Shown one piece after another: positions 57,554-64,000 of a stretch of DNA of 64,000 nucleotides. A program made the position numbers and the translations under genes. Within the stretch, counting starts at the first letter, position 1; each line of letters begins with the position of its first letter. This DNA is from Brevibacterium album DSM 18261 (lineage in GTDB: Bacteria; Actinomycetota; Actinomycetes; Actinomycetales; Brevibacteriaceae): contig NZ_KE384526.1 in the NCBI RefSeq assembly GCF_000426445.1, positions 915,213 to 979,212 of the forward strand. The letters are read 5' to 3'. Below the pieces are notes generated by a model, which saw only the letters and a list, made by a program, of their open reading frames with translations, ran no database searches and was not told the DNA's origin.

Positions 57554-59380
57554 TCACCCCTGCATGCGCACGCTCACATCGCTGAGCGGCAGGGTGCCGG
57601 AGGCGGGCGCCAGGTCCTCGGCGATCACTGCGGCGATCTCATCGCAGACCTCGGGCGGATGGCCCGTCCCGAGGACGGCGTTCCAGTAGTGGACGACCTC
57701 GCCGTGGTAGCTGTGCCCGTATCCGCCGGACACGCCCACCGATCGCGGCATATCGGCGGTGAGCTGCGCGAACGTGACGAGGGGCCGCCAGCGCACGGCA
57801 GACGAGACGCCCTCTCCGCGAGGCTCGCGGAGCCAGTCGGGCCGGCGCCAGATGAGCTCCGGGCTCCACCAGACGACCGGGTCGGAGGGATGCTGGGCGA
57901 ACACGATCCGCGGCCGGGCCCAGCGGCCGTACGAGCAGCCCTCGGGCGCCTCCCACAGATCGCGTGGGCGGGCGACGAACCGGAAATGGCGACCGGCTCC
58001 GTGGACGGGATGCGCCTCGGGCGAGCCCTGCGCTCGTGCCGCCAGCAGGCGGGTGAGGATGCGGGAGGCGCGGGGCGTGCCGGTCCACACCGCGCCGTCG
58101 AGCCTGCGCAGCATCGCCCCCGGTGAGCCGTATGCCCCCAGTCCGCCGTATGCGCCCAGAGACTCCCCGGTCGCGTACAGCCGGGGCCGGGACGCTGCGG
58201 GCATCGCGTCGAGCCGGCTGCGGACGGCCCTCCGCAGTGCGAGCGAGAGCGCCTTCGCGGGCTCCCGGTGGATGAGGAAGGCAAGCCAGGAGTCCGCGAA
58301 GCTGTACTGCGCCGAGGCCGTCGCGCAGTCCCCGCGCATGAGGTATTCGAAGGCCTCGACCTGCCAGGGCGGCACCCAGCCCGAGCCGGTGCCGGCCGCG
58401 AGCAGGATCGCGCGGCGCTCGAAGGCTCCCGTGCGCTCCAGCTCTGCGACGGTCGCCTGTGCGGCCTCGGCGGGATCGGGGTGTCCCAGCCGCCCGATGA
58501 ACACGCGGATGGGCTCCCTCGCGGCGTCCCCTCCCTCCGGGCTCGCCGCGGCCGAGGTGAGCGCCGGACGCGCCCAGGCCTCGGCGGTCCGCGCCGCGCG
58601 CGGCCCCTCCGTGACGAAGCGGCGGCCGTGCATGCCCATCGTCGCGAAGGGTTCGGGGGACTGCGGAGAGCCGGAGCGCTCCGGCTCCACCGGCCGCGGC
58701 CGTGCGCCCAGCCGCGCGAACGAATCCATGACGGCCCAGTGATCGGCGCGGGTGAGCGCATGCCCCAGCAGCCAGCGGTCCATGGTGAGCGTCCACAGCA
58801 TGACGGCGGCGGTCACGACCGCGCTCGGGATCCAGGGGAGGCGGGCTGCGAGGAGCCGGGCGGTCCGCAGCCGCATGCGGCGCACGCCTCTCACCGCCGC
58901 CTCGAGCCCGCCCCAGCCGAGCCAGCCCGCGGCGAATCCCAGGAGGAGCTGCATCTCCCCCTCGGGGCGCATGCGCAAGAGACGCGAGAGCTCCTGCTGC
59001 CGTACGGACGCGCGGGCGAGTGCTGCTCCCGTCCCGACGGCGGTGAGCACGAGAACGCCTCCGCGCAGCCACGGGTGCGGGGCATCGGCGGGCAGGCGAA
59101 CGCCGCGCCGGCCGGCCACGTCGCCGAGCCGCGGGGAGAGGCGGCCGAGAGCGCACCGCCAGGGCCGTTGTCCGCGGAGGGCCAGCCGTGTGCCCAATGC
59201 CGTCGCCGAGGCCGCCCCGGCCACCGAGACCCCCGTCATCCACCAGCGCCGCGGGATGAGGCTGGGCGAGACTGCGGCCCACGAGGCGAGCGCGCCGATG
59301 ACGATCGGTGCGGCCGACACGTGCCTGCCGGGAGCCTGCCTCCCGGCCTCGCGCAGCCACCGGAACCCTCGCATCGTCAC
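57554..59380 (-). CDS. Alpha/beta-hydrolase family membrane protein (Abhydrolase_9 type)
   Basis: A 608-aa protein. The N-terminal half has several membrane helices (SAAPIVIGALASWAAVSPSL, GGVLVLTAVGTGAALARASV and MQLLLGFAAGWLGWGGLEAA), matching the membrane domain of this actinobacterial family. The C-terminal half is the catalytic part: REPIRVFIGRLGHPDPAEAA, ILLAAGTGSGWVPPWQVEAF, ADSWLAFLIHREPAKALSLA and the nucleophile elbow LYATGESLGAYGGLG (GESLG). A His near YGHSYHGEVVHYWN could complete the triad. The substrate is unknown, perhaps a cell-envelope ester. GTG at 59380 is favoured by an AGGAGG upstream; ATG 59374 and GTG 59398 are alternatives. Confidence 0.8.
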   Translation of the reverse strand: MTMRGFRWLREAGRQAPGRHVSAAPIVIGALASWAAVSPSLIPRRWWMTGVSVAGAASATALGTRLALRGQRPWRCALGRLSPRLGDVAGRRGVRLPADAPHPWLRGGVLVLTAVGTGAALARASVRQQELSRLLRMRPEGEMQLLLGFAAGWLGWGGLEAAVRGVRRMRLRTARLLAARLPWIPSAVVTAAVMLWTLTMDRWLLGHALTRADHWAVMDSFARLGARPRPVEPERSGSPQSPEPFATMGMHGRRFVTEGPRAARTAEAWARPALTSAAASPEGGDAAREPIRVFIGRLGHPDPAEAAQATVAELERTGAFERRAILLAAGTGSGWVPPWQVEAFEYLMRGDCATASAQYSFADSWLAFLIHREPAKALSLALRRAVRSRLDAMPAASRPRLYATGESLGAYGGLGAYGSPGAMLRRLDGAVWTGTPRASRILTRLLAARAQGSPEAHPVHGAGRHFRFVARPRDLWEAPEGCSYGRWARPRIVFAQHPSDPVVWWSPELIWRRPDWLREPRGEGVSSAVRWRPLVTFAQLTADMPRSVGVSGGYGHSYHGEVVHYWNAVLGTGHPPEVCDEIAAVIAEDLAPASGTLPLSDVSVRMQG

Positions 59381-59460
59381 TGCGGCGCCCCTCCTCACAG
59401 CGGCCGATCCGTCTTCCGCGGTCGCCTCGCCGCGGCCTCGCTCTCACTGTGCCACAGGTC

Positions 59461-60807
59461 TCACTGCGTCCCGTCCCGCACTGCCACCTGGTAGCCGCCG
59501 GAGTCGTGCACGGTGCTCCACTCACCGCCATAGCGGGCCTCGGCCCACGCGTCGATGTCCTGCTCGTAGTCGTCGGACCGCAGCGCCACGGCCTCGGGTT
59601 CGGCATCCTCGGAGCTGCCCGTCCAGTAGACGTCCATATGGGGTGCGAGGTAGGCGAGGAGCCTGATGTCCGTGACGACGGAGTCGTATTCGCGTGCCGC
59701 GGCGACGGCCCCCGCTCCATCCACGCGGTAGCGGTCGGCCTCCCACAGGAGGTTGAGGTGGGTCTGGCTGAACAGTGCCACGGCGGCGACGGCCGCGACC
59801 AGGGGCGCGAACGTCCGCTCGCCGCGCCGGGCTCCGTCGAGCAGGCTCACGGCGGCGACGGGGATGAGCACGGCGGAGTAGTGGAAGCTCGTGTCCCAGT
59901 ACCCCTCGACATTGCCCGCGAACCGCCAGCCCAGCGTGGGCAGCATGAGGAGGGCGAACGGCGAGCGCAGGCCGACGATCCCCATTGCGAGGACGAGGAA
60001 GCCCGCGGTCCCGATCTTGATGAGCAGCCCTTCGGAGAGCACGTCCGCGATCGCCACATTGGAGGTGTAGTCGTACTGGCCCTCCGTATTGAAGGCGGGC
60101 AGGAAGAAGACCACGGAGTAGAAGAGCCAGGCGACTCCCCACAGTGCGAAGGCCGCCGCCCAGCGGATGTCCGCACGGCTGCGCAGCCAGACCGCGAGGC
60201 CGAACATCGCGACCGTCAGGCCGAGGTCCTCCTTGACGAAGACGAGCATGCCGATCGCGACCGCGGCGGGCAGGCGCCTGTCCCGCACCCACCAGACCAG
60301 TCCGAAGGCCATGAGCGGCACACCCACGGCGATCTCGTGGAACTGCGCGGTGACCGCGTTGAGCAGCCCCCACGAGAAGACGTAGGAGAAGGCCAGGAGC
60401 CACATACCGCGGGGGCCGAGGCGTTCGCGCGCGAGCGAGACGACCGGCCACACGGATGCGGCGAACAGCGCGGACTGGGCGAGCATGAGCGCGAGTCCCG
60501 AGGGCCACAGCCAGAACAGCGGCGTGAGCAGGATGAGGATGGGGTGGAAGTGGTCGCCCCACAGGTTGAAGTCCGGGCCCTTGATGTCCACGATCGGAGC
60601 GCTGAACTCCGCATACCGGGTCATCATCTGCGTGAAGATGCCCAGGTCCCAGGAGGGCGAGTAGAAGCTCCGCCACATGATCACGGACAGCGCCGCATAC
60701 AGGACGAAAGCCGCGGCTGCCGAGAGCGCGGGCGCCCAGCGGAGCAGCGGATGCGGTGCGCCGGGGGCCTCACGGGAGACGGGGGCGTCCAAGTTCTGAG
60801 TGCTCAT
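59461..60807 (-). CDS. DUF2079 membrane protein (GT-C-like)
   Basis: A 448-aa polytopic membrane protein with around ten helices. DUF2079 features are visible: SFYSPSWDLGIFTQMMTRYA (acidic residue after the first helix, as in GT-C glycosyltransferases), FNLWGDHFHPILILLTPLFW, GLLNAVTAQFHEIAVGVPLM, FVKEDLGLTVAMFGLAVWL and NVEGYWDTSFHYSAVLIPVA. A soluble C-terminal portion of about 100 residues follows. The family is suspected to transfer sugars from polyprenyl donors, but no activity is established. The start is ATG 60807, with an in-frame GTG directly before it. It lies downstream of tRNA-Arg on the same strand, separated by that tRNA's terminator. Confidence 0.82.
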   Translation of the reverse strand: MSTQNLDAPVSREAPGAPHPLLRWAPALSAAAAFVLYAALSVIMWRSFYSPSWDLGIFTQMMTRYAEFSAPIVDIKGPDFNLWGDHFHPILILLTPLFWLWPSGLALMLAQSALFAASVWPVVSLARERLGPRGMWLLAFSYVFSWGLLNAVTAQFHEIAVGVPLMAFGLVWWVRDRRLPAAVAIGMLVFVKEDLGLTVAMFGLAVWLRSRADIRWAAAFALWGVAWLFYSVVFFLPAFNTEGQYDYTSNVAIADVLSEGLLIKIGTAGFLVLAMGIVGLRSPFALLMLPTLGWRFAGNVEGYWDTSFHYSAVLIPVAAVSLLDGARRGERTFAPLVAAVAAVALFSQTHLNLLWEADRYRVDGAGAVAAAREYDSVVTDIRLLAYLAPHMDVYWTGSSEDAEPEAVALRSDDYEQDIDAWAEARYGGEWSTVHDSGGYQVAVRDGTQ

Positions 60808-60840
60808 CACTCAGCGATGGTACAGAGCAGATATGATGAG

Positions 60841-60874
60841 AGGCCCTGGCCAGCGTTTCCGCTGATCAGGGCCT
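60841..60874 (-). terminator. Terminator of tRNA-Arg
   Basis: A 15-bp stem with two wobble pairs (60841-60855 with 60860-60874) and loop TTTC lies 6 bp beyond the encoded CCA. TCTCATCAT follows on the transcribed strand. Confidence 0.75.
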
Positions 60875-60880
60875 CGAGCA

Positions 60881-60956
60881 TGGCGCGCCATGAGGGATTC
60901 GAACCCCCAACCTTCTGATCCGTAGTCAGATGCTCTATCCGTTGAGCTAATGGCGC
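60881..60956 (-). tRNA. tRNA-Arg(ACG)
   Basis: A 76-nt cloverleaf: acceptor GCGCCAT/ATGGCGC, discriminator G and encoded CCA (60881-60883). The D-arm begins TAGCTC, the anticodon stem-loop CTGACTACGGATCAG gives anticodon ACG (60921-60923), and the T-arm is GGGGGTTCGAATCCC. A34 of this tRNA is the expected substrate of the TadA encoded at 26758-27195. Confidence 0.96.
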
Positions 60957-60990
60957 CCGCCGCCGCGCTGTTCGCTCGGCAACGGAGATA

Positions 60991-61019
60991 ACTATACACA
61001 CGCCCCGCGGCCACCACAA
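60991..61019 (-). promoter_or_regulatory. Promoter of tRNA-Arg
   Basis: On the minus strand TTGTGG (61014-61019), a 17-bp spacer and TATAGT (60991-60996) lie 35 bp upstream of the tRNA 5' end. The last 10 bp of the spacer, GGGGCGTGTG, are the same as in the tRNA-Ser promoter. Confidence 0.7.
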
Positions 61020-61262
61020 ACCACCGGCTCGCGATCTGCATCACAGGATGCTCGGGGTAATGCTTTGGACCCAATGGCGCAAAACATCATATATCTGGCA
61101 AAACACGCCACTACATTGACGCAAGCACACCACCGACCATGCTCCTGTGAGTCAGTGCACAGGTTCGGACCCCGGGAAGACCGGTCCCCTCCGCTCACCC
61201 GGCCCGTACCGTGATTGTCATCCCGAGACGCACGGGACGAACCCACCCCAGGAGAGACGATC
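61020..61262 (+). promoter_or_regulatory. Leader and promoter region of pckG
   Basis: The region upstream of pckG holds no gene. An AT-rich block (61080-61115) contains the near-repeat GCAAAACA at two places about 20 bp apart. A candidate promoter is TTGACG (61116-61121), a 16-bp spacer and CATGCT (61138-61143), a weak -10. AGGAG lies 8 nt before the ATG at 61263. Confidence 0.4.
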
Positions 61263-63095
61263 ATGACTGTCATCGACACCGGCTCGGTCGAGGACCTGCT
61301 TCAGGACGCACCCACCTCCAACGCGCGAGTGCTGGACTTCGTCGCATCCGTCGCGAAGCTCGCCACCCCCGATTCCGTCGAGTGGATCACCGGCAGCCCT
61401 GAGCAGCGCGAGGCCCTGCTGGCGAAGGCCGAGGCCGCGGGCACCATCGTCCGCCTCGCCAAGCAGAAGGACTCCTACTACGCCGCCTCCGACCCGGACG
61501 ACGTGGCACGGGTGGAGAGCCGCACCTTCATCTGCTCCGAGAAGGAGGAGGACGCCGGCCCGCTCAACAACTGGAAGGCTCCGGCGGAGATGAAGGAGAC
61601 CCTGAAGGAGGTCTTCGCCGGCTCCATGCGCGGCCGGACCATGTACGTCATCCCCTTCGTCATGGGCCGTGCGGATGCCACCCACCCCATGTTCGGCATC
61701 GAGGTGACGGACTCCCCCTACGTCGTCCTCTCCATGGACATCATGGCCCGCTCCGGCTCCGAGGCCCTCGATGCGATCGACCGCCTCGACGCGGACTTCG
61801 TCGAGTGCGTCCACTCCGTCGGCGCCCCCCTGGAGCCCGGCCAGCAGGACGTCCCCTGGCCCTGCAGCCCCACCAAGTACATCACCCACTTCCCCGAGGA
61901 GCGGTCGATCTGGTCGTACGGCTCCGGCTACGGCGGCAACGCACTCCTGGGCAAGAAGTGCTACTCGCTGCGCATCGCCTCGGCGATCGCCCGCGACGAG
62001 GGCTGGCTGGCCGAGCACATGCTCATCCTCAAGCTCACGAACCCCGAGGGCGAGGTCCGCTACATCGCGGCGGCCTTCCCCAGCGCCTGCGGCAAGACCA
62101 ACCTTGCCATGATCGAGCCCACGATCCCCGGCTGGAAGGCCGAGACCCTGGGTGACGACATCGCCTGGATGCGGTTCGGCGAGGACGGCCGCCTCTACGC
62201 CATCAACCCCGAGTTCGGGCTCTTCGGCGTGGCACCGGGCACCGGCTACGACACCAACCCCACCGCAATGCGCGCGATCGAGGCCGGCGGCAACATCTTC
62301 ACCAACGTCGCCCTCACGGACGACGGCGATGTCTGGTGGGAGGGCATGACGAAGGAGGCACCCGCCCACCTCACCGACTGGCGCGGCAACGACTGGACCC
62401 CCGAGTCCGGCACTCCCGCCGCCCACCCGAACTCCCGCTTCTGCACCCCGCTCGCCAATGTGCCCACCATCGCGCCCGAATGGCAGCACCCGGACGGTGT
62501 GCCGATCTCCGCGATCCTCTTCGGCGGCCGCCGCAAGACGACGATGCCGCTGGTCACGGAGACCCACGACTGGAATCACGGCGTGTTCATGGGCTCGACG
62601 CTGTCCTCGGAGACGACGGCGGCCGCAGAGGGCAAGGTGGGCATCGTCCGCCGCGACCCCATGGCGATGCGCCCGTTCATCGGCTACAACGTGGGCGACT
62701 ACCTGCAGCACTGGATCAGCATCGGGGCGACCGAGGGCGCACAGCTGCCCAAGGTCTTCTACGTCAACTGGTTCCGCCGCGACGAGGACAACAGCTTCCT
62801 GTGGCCCGGCTTCTCGGAGAACTCCCGCGTGCTCAAGTGGGTCTTCGAGCGCACCGCGGGCACGGGTGAGGCCGTGGAGACCCCGCTGGGCTACGCCCCC
62901 GCACCCGGCGCCCTCGACCTCGACGGCCTGGACGTCTCCGAGGAGCAGGTCGCCAAGGCACTCGCCATCAGGCCGGAGGAGTGGGCCGCGGAGCTCGCCT
63001 CCATCGCGGAGTGGTACGACGAACTCGGCAGCCATGTGCCGGCCGAGCTCCGGGCGGAGGTCGACGAGCTGCGCGGCCGCCTGGGAGTGAAGTGA
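61263..63095 (+). CDS. pckG: Phosphoenolpyruvate carboxykinase (GTP)
   Basis: A 610-aa GTP-dependent PEPCK converting oxaloacetate to PEP for gluconeogenesis. The family-specific P-loop is [14 protein letters not shown], with the reactive Cys, followed by the kinase-2 motif [13 protein letters not shown]. Oxaloacetate and metal site segments include [40 protein letters not shown] and [16 protein letters not shown], and [13 protein letters not shown] contributes to guanine binding. Length is typical for actinobacteria. It links functionally with mqo (malate to oxaloacetate) and putA elsewhere in the window. The start MTVIDTGS is set by the upstream AGGAG. Confidence 0.96.
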   Translation: MTVIDTGSVEDLLQDAPTSNARVLDFVASVAKLATPDSVEWITGSPEQREALLAKAEAAGTIVRLAKQKDSYYAASDPDDVARVESRTFICSEKEEDAGPLNNWKAPAEMKETLKEVFAGSMRGRTMYVIPFVMGRADATHPMFGIEVTDSPYVVLSMDIMARSGSEALDAIDRLDADFVECVHSVGAPLEPGQQDVPWPCSPTKYITHFPEERSIWSYGSGYGGNALLGKKCYSLRIASAIARDEGWLAEHMLILKLTNPEGEVRYIAAAFPSACGKTNLAMIEPTIPGWKAETLGDDIAWMRFGEDGRLYAINPEFGLFGVAPGTGYDTNPTAMRAIEAGGNIFTNVALTDDGDVWWEGMTKEAPAHLTDWRGNDWTPESGTPAAHPNSRFCTPLANVPTIAPEWQHPDGVPISAILFGGRRKTTMPLVTETHDWNHGVFMGSTLSSETTAAAEGKVGIVRRDPMAMRPFIGYNVGDYLQHWISIGATEGAQLPKVFYVNWFRRDEDNSFLWPGFSENSRVLKWVFERTAGTGEAVETPLGYAPAPGALDLDGLDVSEEQVAKALAIRPEEWAAELASIAEWYDELGSHVPAELRAEVDELRGRLGVK

Positions 63096-63145
63096 CCGCG
63101 AGGCGCTCGGCCGCAATGCGTCGCGGCTGAGCGCCCGCGGGCACA

Positions 63146-63185
63146 GGAGGGCCCCTGCATCCCGAGCCGGATGCAGGGGCCCTCC
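63146..63185. terminator. Bidirectional terminator between pckG and the transporter gene
   Basis: A perfect 17-bp stem (63146-63162 with 63169-63185) with a 6-nt loop lies between the convergent pckG and Nramp-type genes. Confidence 0.8.
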
Positions 63186-63241
63186 GCTGTCGGCCGCCGC
63201 GATGCTGTCGGCCACCGCGATGCCGTGGCCGGCTCCGACGG

Positions 63242-64000
63242 TCAGCCGGAGAACGCGCCGATGAGCTCGTTGGCCCCCAGCACCAGGAAGATCGCGGCGA
63301 TGACCACGAGGACCGCATTGAGCCACCAGCTGTTCCTCCACTCCTTCGGCATGTGCCGGGAGTTCAGGAGGAAGAGGAGGGTGATGGCCATGAACGGCAT
63401 GAAGAACGAACCCAGCACGCCGTAGGCGATGATGATGCCCACGGGCTTGCCGATGAACAGCAGGAGCATGGGCGGGAACGTGAGCCAGAGGACGTAGAAC
63501 CGGTAGAACCGGCCGCCGAGGCCGCGGTCCGGGTGGTCCTCGGGCAGACCGCGGGTGCGGCCCCAGAAGTCCGCGAACATGAGCGACACGCCGTTCCACA
63601 CGCCCAGCACGGAGGAGAACGAGGACGCCCAGAAGCCCACGAGGAACACGTTCGACATGACCTCGCCGTGGCGCTCGGACAGCACATCGGCGAGGTCGAG
63701 CAGGCCCTGGTCGCCGCCCTGGATCGCGATGCCGGCCGAGTACAGGAACTCCGCGCCGATGACGAGCATCGAGATCACGAAGAGCCCGGAGATGACGTAG
63801 GCCATCGAGTTGTCGATCCGCATGACCCGCATCCAGGCAGGCGTGCTCCAGCCCTTCTCCTTGAGCCAGTAGCCGTAGGCGGCGAGCGTGATGGTGCCGC
63901 CCACGCCGCCGGCGATGCTCAGCGTGTAGACGACACCGCCCTCGGGGATCATCGGGATGAGGCCGGTGAGCAGCTCGGGGATGTTCGGCAGGGTCGCGAC
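63242..64000 (-). CDS. Nramp-family divalent metal transporter, 3' part (continues past the window)
   Basis: The frame is open to the last base of the window, so only the C-terminal 252 residues are visible. At least five membrane helices are seen: TLSIAGGVGGTITLAAYGYW, MAYVISGLFVISMLVIGAEF, the VGFWASSFSSVLGVWNGVSL region, FTFPPMLLLFIGKP-like and AVLVVIAAIFLVLGANELIG. The ASSFSSVLGVW pattern and the MPFMAITLLFLLNSRHMP segment fit the Nramp/MntH superfamily. The N-terminal DPGN metal-binding helix lies outside, so substrate residues cannot be checked; manganese, iron or (for NrmT-like members) magnesium are possible. Confidence 0.75.
   Translation of the reverse strand, partial: VATLPNIPELLTGLIPMIPEGGVVYTLSIAGGVGGTITLAAYGYWLKEKGWSTPAWMRVMRIDNSMAYVISGLFVISMLVIGAEFLYSAGIAIQGGDQGLLDLADVLSERHGEVMSNVFLVGFWASSFSSVLGVWNGVSLMFADFWGRTRGLPEDHPDRGLGGRFYRFYVLWLTFPPMLLLFIGKPVGIIIAYGVLGSFFMPFMAITLLFLLNSRHMPKEWRNSWWLNAVLVVIAAIFLVLGANELIGAFSG

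Overview
The window is high-GC, mostly densely packed bacterial DNA with actinobacterial gene content: a bifunctional PutA, GTP-dependent PEP carboxykinase, malate:quinone oxidoreductase, the tRNA adenosine deaminase plus its acidic associated protein, a MarP-type CvpA/serine protease, LPXTG surface proteins and a cholesterol-degradation-like set of acyl-CoA genes. GTG starts, ATGA/GTGA stop-start overlaps and strong hairpins without U-tracts fit this. A member of the Micrococcales (for example a Brevibacterium-like organism) is my best guess; the sequence alone does not fix the genus. No rRNA, CRISPR array, prophage or transposase is visible.

Layout. 1-2.4 kb: an orphan AAA ATPase between two 86-bp imperfect direct repeats, an amphi-Trp protein and a cupin. 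2.5-16.5 kb: a long minus-strand catabolic cluster (dipeptide-type ABC importer, DUF35 protein, thiolase-fold protein with Ser at the nucleophile position, acyl-CoA dehydrogenase, SDR, enoyl-CoA hydratase, two nitronate monooxygenase-family flavoproteins, acyl-CoA ligase, binding lipoprotein), divergent from a TetR regulator with an operator-like dyad over the promoter. It reads as import, CoA activation, beta-oxidation-like steps and probably aldolytic cleavage of an unidentified acid. 17-26 kb: NYN-domain protein, then tgt, an FAD-linked oxidase and a HisC/Pat aminotransferase on the minus strand, then an alpha/beta hydrolase and a second aminotransferase. 26-31 kb: tRNA-Ser(CGA), tadA with its partner, upp, a receiver-less winged-helix regulator and an EEP-family membrane protein. 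31-36.4 kb: prsW-marP pair, PEP mutase-family protein, mqo.

36.6-41.2 kb is a cell-surface region: an LPXTG protein with a possible Cys-Gln thioester domain, a FemAB/GNAT-like transferase ending in a Gly-Ala tail encoded by a hexanucleotide repeat, and a polyprenyl-phosphate sugar transferase with a C-terminal extension. 41-48.7 kb: acetoacetyl-CoA ligase, a regulator with two HTH domains, and putA. 48.8-57.4 kb: glycosyltransferase, membrane protein, lipoprotein, cupin, an M4 metalloprotease that appears fused to an emfourin-type inhibitor domain, and a large LPXTG-anchored ExeM/NucH nuclease. 57.4-64 kb: an array of related inverted and direct repeats, an Abhydrolase_9 membrane protein, a DUF2079 protein, tRNA-Arg(ACG), pckG, and the 3' part of an Nramp-type transporter cut by the window end.

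The most unusual items are the uncharacterised catabolic cluster with its probable Ltp2-like aldolase pair, the protease-inhibitor fusion, the repeat-flanked ATPase cassette, the hexanucleotide tract between two surface-polysaccharide-type genes, and a promoter motif shared by the two tRNA genes.
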